From an uncultured Bacteroidales bacterium (GTDB lineage: Bacteria > Bacteroidota > Bacteroidia > Bacteroidales > F082), in NCBI GenBank assembly GCA_937896505.1, contig CALBNP010000118.1:1-19692 (forward strand): a stretch of DNA of 19,692 nucleotides. Direction: 5' to 3'. Below are positions 14,605 to 19,692 of the stretch, one piece after another (within the stretch, counting starts at the first letter, position 1; each line of letters begins with the position of its first letter). Both the position numbers and the translations under genes were made by a program. Below the pieces are notes generated by a model that had not been told where the DNA came from, did not search any database, and saw nothing but the letters and a program-made list of their open reading frames with translations.

Positions 14605-16347
14605 ATGTCAGGCGCAAAAGAAACCCCAAGACAGAAGATGATTGGTATGATGTACCTCGTCTATACTGCCTTGCTCGCTATGAACGTCTCCAAAGACATC
14701 CTCGATGCCTTCGATACCGTTAACTCCGGTGTCCAAGAGACTAATATTACCTTGTCGCAGCAGATCGACCAGAAATTTGCCTCATTCGAGCAACAATATT
14801 CTTTAGATAAGGAAAAAGTTGGTCCTTATTTCCAACAGGCCCAACAAGTGAAAAGTGCTGCTACCGACCTCATCAACTACATTGAAGCCCTGAAATGGGA
14901 TCTCGTGAAGAATGTTGAACAAAAGACTTTCGACGATGCTGTCACAGAAGGTTTGCTTAAAACTGCCGACACCGTCAGAAATGGTCGTCTCTTCTTCAAT
15001 ATCAATACTTCGAAAATCAAGAACAGAGACAACTACAACATCACCACCGCTTACTTGATGGGTACACCAGAAGGTCCAGAAGGTCCTAATGGCAAGAAGA
15101 ATGTTGCTTTCGACTTGGCTGAAAGAATCCGTCAGTATCGTTATGAAGTGGTCAAAGCTATCGGTTTTGAACATATCCACGAAATCGGCCTTGTCACTGA
15201 TAGTATCTATGGTTCTAAGGATTATGTCCTGAACTATATTGAATCAAAAGACGAAAGCCGTCTGAAGAGATTGCCTGTTGAAGGTGAATACTATGGTGCA
15301 CGCATCGACTATGCCCCAGAAGCAGTTGACGAGATCCAAAAGGGTTGGGAATATCGCAATTTCCACCACACCGTGCTGATTGCTGACATCACCCTCTTGA
15401 ACAAGATTATCTCTGAAATCGAAACTGCCGAGTTGAATTCCTACACTCAATTGATGACCAACATCCACGCTGCTGACTACACCTTCGATAACATCGGTGC
15501 TAAGGTGTTTGCCGAAAGCAAGTATGTTGTTTCAGGTCAACCATACGTGGCTCAAGCCATGGTTACCGCTTGGAAGAATTCACAAATCACTGCTAAGATT
15601 TCGTTGGATGGTGCTGCTGAAAAAGAATACGCTAGCGATGCTACGGGTGTCATCCCGTTGGAATTCGGTGGCGGCATTGGTTCACACAAATACACCGGTG
15701 TCATCGAAATGCGTGACCCTAAGACCAATGAAATGAAGGAATATCCATTCCAAGGCGAATACACTGTCACTCCTCCTGCGAGCGTGAGTGTTTCGGCTAC
15801 CAAGATGAATGTCGTTTATGCTGGTATCGATAACCCAATCAGCGTTGCTGCTGGTGGTAGCGGTAACTTGAGCGTCACTGCTACTGGTGCTACCCTCGCA
15901 TCTGCTGGTAATGGTATCTACAACTTGAGAGTCCAACCAGGTGCCACTAAGGTCACCGTTCACGTTAGCCGCGAAGGCATCAATGGCAATGTCGATTTCC
16001 GCGTGAAGGATCTTCCAAAGCCAACAGCTCTTATCAGAAACGTCGGTGCTGACGGTAAGGTCTCGAAGTCAGCTCTGCTTGCTGCTAACCGCGTTGAAGC
16101 AGAAATGAAGGACTTCGACTTCGAAGGTGTCCACTATGATGTTACTGGTTACACTGTCAAGTATCGTACCAAGGCTGGTACCACCAAGGAAGCTAAGGTT
16201 ACGAGCGCTGTCTTCAATGACGAATGCAAGAACGTTTTCAATTCAGCTAATGTCGGCGACATCTTCATCTTCACCGCTATCCAAGTGAAGGGTAACGATG
16301 GCAAGACCAAGGTGCTTGACAACCAATTGGCTGTTGAAATCAAATAA
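14605..16347 (+). CDS. gldM: T9SS motor and periplasmic shaft protein GldM/PorM
   Basis: GldM has one N-terminal membrane helix and a long periplasmic dimer that carries motion from the inner-membrane motor to the GldK/GldN ring. SGAKETPRQKMIGMMYLVYTA opens the protein; Arg9 in this stretch is conserved and proposed to pair with the GldL glutamate. The periplasmic part begins with a helical domain (about 35-320), followed by beta-sandwich domains (YTVTPPASVSVSATKMNVVYAG from about 385). These end with the RVKDLPKPTALI segment and the final domain ending DNQLAVEIK. At 580 residues it exceeds the usual 510-520; extra sequence includes the Gly/Pro-rich GTPEGPEGPNGKK at about 153-165. It has a good Shine-Dalgarno site and is 24 bp from gldN. 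Confidence 0.95.
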   Translation: MSGAKETPRQKMIGMMYLVYTALLAMNVSKDILDAFDTVNSGVQETNITLSQQIDQKFASFEQQYSLDKEKVGPYFQQAQQVKSAATDLINYIEALKWDLVKNVEQKTFDDAVTEGLLKTADTVRNGRLFFNINTSKIKNRDNYNITTAYLMGTPEGPEGPNGKKNVAFDLAERIRQYRYEVVKAIGFEHIHEIGLVTDSIYGSKDYVLNYIESKDESRLKRLPVEGEYYGARIDYAPEAVDEIQKGWEYRNFHHTVLIADITLLNKIISEIETAELNSYTQLMTNIHAADYTFDNIGAKVFAESKYVVSGQPYVAQAMVTAWKNSQITAKISLDGAAEKEYASDATGVIPLEFGGGIGSHKYTGVIEMRDPKTNEMKEYPFQGEYTVTPPASVSVSATKMNVVYAGIDNPISVAAGGSGNLSVTATGATLASAGNGIYNLRVQPGATKVTVHVSREGINGNVDFRVKDLPKPTALIRNVGADGKVSKSALLAANRVEAEMKDFDFEGVHYDVTGYTVKYRTKAGTTKEAKVTSAVFNDECKNVFNSANVGDIFIFTAIQVKGNDGKTKVLDNQLAVEIK

Positions 16348-16371
16348 GAATAACCATTAAATGAAATAAAG

Positions 16372-17217
16372 ATGAAAAAGACACTTGTTTCAATGTTGGC
16401 CATAGCCCTGTTGGGTGGCTCGATTGGCAGTCTGAAGGCTCAGACTACCGATGTCAAGCCTCCGATGAACAGCATCGTTGCGGCACAACAGCAGCTTATC
16501 GTTGATAAGGCTCCATCTCCACTTCCAGAGATTCAGGAATCCAATATCATGTGGAAGAAGACCGTCATTCGTGAAATCGACTTCCGCCAGAAGATTAATC
16601 AGGTGTTCTACTATCCTATCAATCGTACTGAAGATTGGGCCAATCTTGTCACAGTGCTCTACGATGGAATCCAGAGCGGCGATATTACTGCCTATCGCGT
16701 TGAAAACAACATTGACGACATGGTCACTCCATTGACTCGTGACGACTTTGAAAAGGCTTCTACGAAGATTGGTGACCCGCCCGTCATTTGGAAAGATGGC
16801 GAAGAAGTGCCTAACGAAATCGCCTTCAAGGACCGTATCCTGAATGTGACTCGTTTGAGAATCAAGGAAGACTGGTATTTCGACAAGAAATTGTCGCAGT
16901 TCCTCGTCCGTATCATTGCCATCAGCCCTATCATTGTTGAAGAAGATGGTCTTTCACAGCCTTGCTGGATCCCTTACGATACACAAACCCGTAAGGTTCT
17001 GGCTACATCCTTCGCCTTCAACCGTAATAATGCTGCTGCACGTCTTACCTATGACGAAATTTTCCAAAAGCGTATCTTCGATAGCTACATCGTCAAGGAA
17101 GAAAACAACTACGACCGTTACATCAATTCCTATGCTTTCAACATTGATGCTCTTTACGAATCGGAACGCATCAAGAACGAAATGTTCGATTTCGAACAAA
17201 GCCTTTGGGAATATTGA
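16372..17217 (+). CDS. gldN: T9SS periplasmic ring protein GldN/PorN
   Basis: GldN is the periplasmic partner of GldK in the T9SS ring, and it contacts the tip of GldM. The 281-residue protein has a signal peptide ending near LKA (residue 23), then the family motifs MWKKTVIREIDFRQKINQVFYYP, DFEKAS, RILNVTRLRIKEDWYFDKKLSQ and SFAFNRNNAAARLTYDEIF, and ends in FDFEQSLWEY. It is a little shorter than the homologues from P. gingivalis and Flavobacterium but shows no truncation. It is the last gene of the operon, with a terminator 25 bp after the stop. Confidence 0.95.
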   Translation: MKKTLVSMLAIALLGGSIGSLKAQTTDVKPPMNSIVAAQQQLIVDKAPSPLPEIQESNIMWKKTVIREIDFRQKINQVFYYPINRTEDWANLVTVLYDGIQSGDITAYRVENNIDDMVTPLTRDDFEKASTKIGDPPVIWKDGEEVPNEIAFKDRILNVTRLRIKEDWYFDKKLSQFLVRIIAISPIIVEEDGLSQPCWIPYDTQTRKVLATSFAFNRNNAAARLTYDEIFQKRIFDSYIVKEENNYDRYINSYAFNIDALYESERIKNEMFDFEQSLWEY

Positions 17218-17241
17218 TTTGACGAAGGTAAAAATCATGAG

Positions 17242-17269
17242 AAAAGGACATCCGCAAGGGTGTCCTTTT
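17242..17269 (+). terminator. Rho-independent terminator of the gld operon
   Basis: AAAAGGACA (17242-17250) pairs with TGTCCTTTT (17261-17269), extended by TCC/GGG around a GCAA (GNRA) tetraloop, and ends in a T5 run. Confidence 0.88.
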
Positions 17270-17296
17270 TGTTTGGATTTGGTTGCGAAAAGACAA

Positions 17297-17325
17297 CAAA
17301 AAAAGCAGCAGAACTCTGCTGCTTT
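17297..17325 (-). terminator. Terminator of tRNA-Pro
   Basis: On the minus strand AAAGCAGCAG and CTGCTGCTTT form a 10-bp stem with a 4-nt loop, followed by a run of Ts, beginning 4 nt after the tRNA 3' end. Confidence 0.8.
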
Positions 17326-17329
17326 CGCG

Positions 17330-17403
17330 TCGGAGCGGCCGGACTCGAACTGGCGACCGCTTGCACCCCATGCAAGAATGCTAGCCAACTGCACCACGCC
17401 CCG
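17330..17403 (-). tRNA. tRNA-Pro (anticodon GGG)
   Basis: This 74-nt cloverleaf reads on the minus strand. The acceptor stem CGGGGCG pairs with CGCTCCG (one G-U) with discriminator A, and C1 is typical of bacterial tRNA-Pro. The D arm is GTGC/GCAT with GG in the loop. The anticodon stem CTTGC/GCAAG pairs perfectly around ATGGGGT, giving anticodon GGG for CCC/CCU codons. The T loop TTCGAGT sits on GCCAG/CCGGC, with one A-C mismatch. No CCA end is encoded; it would be added by the CCA enzyme. It has its own promoter and terminator and is divergent from trxB. Confidence 0.93.
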
Positions 17404-17413
17404 ATTTGCGCTG

Positions 17414-17443
17414 CAAAGATAGGAAGGTTTTTCCAATTGGCAA
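17414..17443 (-). promoter_or_regulatory. Promoter of tRNA-Pro
   Basis: On the minus strand TTG (17441-17443) and TATCTTTG (17414-17421) are separated by exactly 19 bp, a very good Bacteroidota -33/-7 pair. The -7 box ends about 10 bp before the tRNA. Confidence 0.75.
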
Positions 17444-17462
17444 CCATTTCAACAAAATATTT

Positions 17463-17470
17463 TATTTTTG
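17463..17470 (+). promoter_or_regulatory. -7 box of trxB
   Basis: TATTTTTG followed by CAGA. The upstream TTG at 17437-17439 is 23 bp away. This gives a leader of about 210 nt that includes a hairpin element and the octamer array. It is divergent with the tRNA promoter and shares the CCAATTGG palindrome between them. Confidence 0.5.
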
Positions 17471-17507
17471 CAGACTGAATGGTCATTAAGAAATCGGCTT
17501 GCTTCGG

Positions 17508-17533
17508 CTTCCCTTCGACTCCGTTCAGGGAGC
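17508..17533. repeat. Small hairpin repeat element, copy 2
   Basis: TCCCT (17510-17514) pairs with AGGGA (17527-17531) around the 12-nt loop TCGACTCCGTTC, two bases different from the loop at 6266-6277, while the stems differ completely but each is self-complementary. It lies in the trxB leader. Confidence 0.5.
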
Positions 17534-17557
17534 GACTCAGGAGCAGTTCAGCATCCC

Positions 17558-17653
17558 ACAAAGTCCCTAAGTCACAAAGTCCCAAAATCAAAAAGTCCAA
17601 TCGTCCCCAAGTCAAAAAGTCTAAATGTCCCTAAGTCTAAATGTCCCAAAGTC
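17558..17653 (+). repeat. Octamer array before trxB
   Basis: Twelve contiguous 8-bp units in exact phase, all ending in TC and most in AGTC: ACAAAGTC, CCTAAGTC, ACAAAGTC, CCAAAATC, AAAAAGTC, CAATCGTC, CCCAAGTC, AAAAAGTC, TAAATGTC, CCTAAGTC, TAAATGTC, CCAAAGTC. CCTAAGTC and ACAAAGTC are also units of the array before groEL. A G-free 33-nt leader follows up to the trxB ATG. Confidence 0.85.
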
Positions 17654-17686
17654 AAATAAACAACTCAACAAATAACAATCAACAAT

Positions 17687-18628
17687 ATGGAACACATTGA
17701 ATGCTTAATTATCGGTTCAGGACCAGCTGGTTACACTGCCGCTATCTACACCTGCCGCGCCGACGTGAAAACCGTTGTTTACGAAGGTATCCAACCTGGC
17801 GGTCAATTGACCCAAACCACTGAAATAGAGAATTTCCCTGGCTATCCACAAGGTGTGAAAGGCCCTGACATGATGGACGAAATCCGTCAGCAAGCCGAAC
17901 GCTTTGGTGCCGACATCCGCATGGGTGAAGTCACCGCTATCGATGTCACTCAACGTCCTTTCAAAGTGACAACAGAATATGATGGCGAACTTCTGGCTGA
18001 CAGCATCATTGTTTCGACTGGTGCCTCGGCTCGCTATCTCGGCTTGCCTTCTGAAGACGAGTTTAAGGGTGGTGGCGTCTCGGCCTGTGCCACTTGCGAT
18101 GGTTTCTTCTATAAAGGCAAGGATGTTGCCGTTGTTGGTGGTGGCGATACCGCTTGCGAAGATGCCACTTATCTGGCAAAACTTTGCAACAAAGTGTATC
18201 TCATCGTCCGTCGTGATGTGCTTCGTGCCTCGAAAGCGATGCAACATCGTGTGCTGAATACGCCTAACATCGAAGTGCTTTGGAAACACCAAACCAAGGA
18301 ACTCTTCGGCGAGCAGCAAGGCTTCATGAAGAAACTGAAAGGCGCAGTGCTCTATCATAGCGAGACAAAAGAAGAACGCACCATCAATGTCGATGGATTT
18401 TTCGTTGCCATCGGTCATATTCCGAATACGGGCATTTTCAAGGGCATTCTCGACATGGATGAAGAAGGCTACATCATCACCAAGCCGAAATCGACAGCTA
18501 CCAATGTGGAAGGCATATTTGCCTGTGGCGACTGCCAAGACCGCACTTACCGTCAGGCTATCGTGGCTGCCGGTACGGGTGCCATGGCTGGTATCGAAGT
18601 TGAAAGGTATCTGTTAGCCAATAAATGA
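17687..18628 (+). CDS. trxB: Thioredoxin-disulfide reductase
   Basis: This cytoplasmic FAD enzyme passes electrons from NADPH to oxidised thioredoxin. The 313 residues are the normal size for the low-molecular-weight type. It shows the FAD-binding GSGPAG (residues 10-15), GGQLTQTTEIENFPGY, and the redox pair CATC (Cys134 and Cys137) in SACATCDGFF. The NAD(P)H-binding GGGDTACEDA is followed by VRRDVLRASK, whose arginines would hold the NADPH 2'-phosphate, and ACGDCQDRTYRQAIVAAGTGAMAG binds FAD. The ATG at 17687 is preceded by a G-free A/C-rich leader without Shine-Dalgarno. The stop overlaps the start of the GSCFA gene (ATGA), so both are translated from one message. Confidence 0.96.
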   Translation: MEHIECLIIGSGPAGYTAAIYTCRADVKTVVYEGIQPGGQLTQTTEIENFPGYPQGVKGPDMMDEIRQQAERFGADIRMGEVTAIDVTQRPFKVTTEYDGELLADSIIVSTGASARYLGLPSEDEFKGGGVSACATCDGFFYKGKDVAVVGGGDTACEDATYLAKLCNKVYLIVRRDVLRASKAMQHRVLNTPNIEVLWKHQTKELFGEQQGFMKKLKGAVLYHSETKEERTINVDGFFVAIGHIPNTGIFKGILDMDEEGYIITKPKSTATNVEGIFACGDCQDRTYRQAIVAAGTGAMAGIEVERYLLANK

Positions 18629-19572
18629 TACTGCAAACACACCTGAATATTCAACCAATGGAGCATACCATCGCTTATGGTGATGGTGTGCTCTTTTTGG
18701 GTTCGTGCTTTGCCGATGAGGTGGGCACGCTTTGCAAAGGCTTGGGATTCGATGCCCAAGTCAATCCTTTTGGAGTGCTGTTCAATCCGGCAAGCATTGC
18801 GCAATCGGTTGAACGGCTCGGCAGCGGAAAAGAATTTGTCCATGACGAGGTGGTTGCTGTTGACAAAGATTGCTATTGCACTTTTTCGCATAATACGAGG
18901 TTCTGGCGGACTTCCGAGGCCGAACTGCTTGATGATATCAATCGTGAACTGAAATCGCACAGCAGGTTCTTTTTGGGCGCAAAATGGGTCGTAGTGAGTT
19001 TGGGCACCTCGTGGGTGTATCGCCATAAGGAAAGTGGGATGGTTGTCTCGAATTGTCACAAGTTGCCTTCACAGAGATTTGAGCGTGAGTTCATGACCGT
19101 TGAAGATTCGATAGATTGCCTTTCGGACATGGTCTCAAAGCATCCTGACAAGCATTTCATTTTTACCGTTTCGCCTTTGCGGCACCTGAAGGATGGGCTT
19201 CACGAAAACCAGCTGAGCAAGTCGGCATTGCTTTTGGCGGTGGATGCTGTTTGCAAGCAATTTGGCAACGCACATTATTTCCCGGCCTACGAAATCATGA
19301 ATGACGAATTGCGCGACTATCGTTTCTATAAGGAGGATATGGTGCATCCTACGGCTCAGGCGGTCCAGTATATTTGGGAAAGATTTGTTGAGTTTGCCAT
19401 CAATCCTTCCGAACAATCAGTTATGGATATGGCTCATGAGGTGAAGCAGATGATACATCATAAGCCGATGTTCCCTGAAAGTGAAGCCTATCGCAAGTTT
19501 GAGGCAGCGCGCAGCAAGAAACTATCAGAGTTGCAGGAATGCTTTCCTTTGGTTAAGGTCGAGAACCTTTAG
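18625..19572 (+). CDS. GSCFA domain-containing protein
   Basis: This is a cytoplasmic protein of 315 residues in the GSCFA family (PF08885), related to the SGNH/GDSL hydrolases. The family motif GSCFA is at residues 26-30, with the presumed nucleophile Ser27. NPFGVLFNP, SLGTSWVY and TVSPLRH with VHPTAQA near the C-terminus are other blocks; the last would supply the catalytic Asp/His. The true substrate is unknown. The start overlaps the trxB stop by 4 bp (ATGA), the usual sign of translational coupling, and no other start is better. The C-terminal part contains FPESEAYRKFEAARSKKLSEL, a common tail in Bacteroidales members. The gene is complete, with no terminator visible after it. Confidence 0.9.
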   Translation: MILQTHLNIQPMEHTIAYGDGVLFLGSCFADEVGTLCKGLGFDAQVNPFGVLFNPASIAQSVERLGSGKEFVHDEVVAVDKDCYCTFSHNTRFWRTSEAELLDDINRELKSHSRFFLGAKWVVVSLGTSWVYRHKESGMVVSNCHKLPSQRFEREFMTVEDSIDCLSDMVSKHPDKHFIFTVSPLRHLKDGLHENQLSKSALLLAVDAVCKQFGNAHYFPAYEIMNDELRDYRFYKEDMVHPTAQAVQYIWERFVEFAINPSEQSVMDMAHEVKQMIHHKPMFPESEAYRKFEAARSKKLSELQECFPLVKVENL

Positions 19573-19621
19573 GGATGGTTATGGGTTAATGGTTATGGGT
19601 TAATGGTTATGGGTTATTAGT
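19573..19621. repeat. Heptamer array TATGGGT/TAATGGT
   Basis: Seven contiguous 7-bp units starting 1 bp after the GSCFA stop: GGATGGT, TATGGGT, TAATGGT, TATGGGT, TAATGGT, TATGGGT, TATTAGT. It can also be read as three 14-bp units. TATGGGT is the complement of ACCCATA in the array at 815-854. Confidence 0.8.
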
Positions 19622-19629
19622 TAGTTATC

Positions 19630-19692
19630 ACCCATCATGTCTTATCCTGAAATAGGTTGACACAAATTGGGGCAAAAAACGTCTCAAATATG
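19630..19692. mobile_element. Possible edge of an insertion element, cut by the window end
   Basis: After the heptamers the sequence changes to TGTCTTATCCTGAAATAGG followed by TTGACACAAATTGGGG. TGTC and GACA flank this start. It resembles terminal repeats of insertion sequences as I recall them, but no transposase is visible before the window ends. Confidence 0.2.

Noticed and set aside
17558..17653. CRISPR array
   Set aside because: Units are 8 bp and contiguous, with no spacers of 25-45 bp and no cas genes.
17468..17659. 63-residue ORF across the trxB leader
   Set aside because: It is translated mainly from the octamer array, giving a repeated Pro-Lys-Ser peptide; no promoter-proximal start or family.
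17717..18538. 273-residue minus-strand ORF inside trxB
   Set aside because: The plus strand encodes a complete thioredoxin reductase; the antisense product has no recognisable motif.
19573..19621. Telomere-like repeat
   Set aside because: Only seven degenerate units next to a normal gene; no sign of a linear replicon end.

Overview
The window is from the chromosome of a member of the Bacteroidota, most likely an uncultured Bacteroidales. The evidence is a complete type IX secretion system (T9SS) core cluster in the order porP/sprF-gldK-gldL-gldM-gldN, a T9SS-type sorting domain on another protein, and repeated use of the Bacteroidota -7 box TAnnTTTG (mostly TATTTTTGC) upstream of genes. Several leaders also lack a Shine-Dalgarno sequence and are A/C-rich. 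Base composition is moderate and mostly uniform, except for an AT-richer stretch around 2500-3700.

Layout. 1-800: C-terminal sorting-domain protein whose signal peptide appears to lie in a different frame. 855-2465 (minus): YfcC-type membrane carrier, convergent with the first gene. 2538-3675: a DUF3800 gene flanked by direct repeats with a perfect 31-bp core, followed by about 290 bp with no convincing gene. 3967-6117: exported S9/DPP IV-type peptidase with a clear terminator. 6351-8408: groES and groEL, separated by an unusual array of octamers. 8553-11009: membrane-anchored LytM/M23 domain protein and the site-2 protease RseP. 11126-17217: T9SS genes, closed by a strong terminator. 17330-17403 (minus): tRNA-Pro(GGG) with its own promoter and terminator. 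17687-19572: thioredoxin reductase overlapping a GSCFA-domain protein. The last 120 bp hold a heptamer repeat and possibly the edge of an insertion element.

How the genes fit together. GldL and GldM form the inner-membrane proton-driven motor, GldK and GldN the periplasmic ring, and PorP/SprF is an outer-membrane partner. The first gene encodes a protein that such a machine would export. RseP, the LytM-domain protein, the S9 peptidase and GroESL belong to envelope and protein quality control.

The least explained material is intergenic. There are two perfectly phased octamer arrays (nnnnAGTC) just upstream of groEL and trxB, and two heptamer arrays (TATGGGT and its complement) near the two ends. 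A small hairpin family has similar loops but different, self-complementary stems, and three copies of TTTTGGCAC lie before groES. No complete new multi-gene system was recognised. The strongest candidates for novelty are these repeats, a LytM domain without one catalytic histidine, and the repeat-flanked DUF3800 gene.
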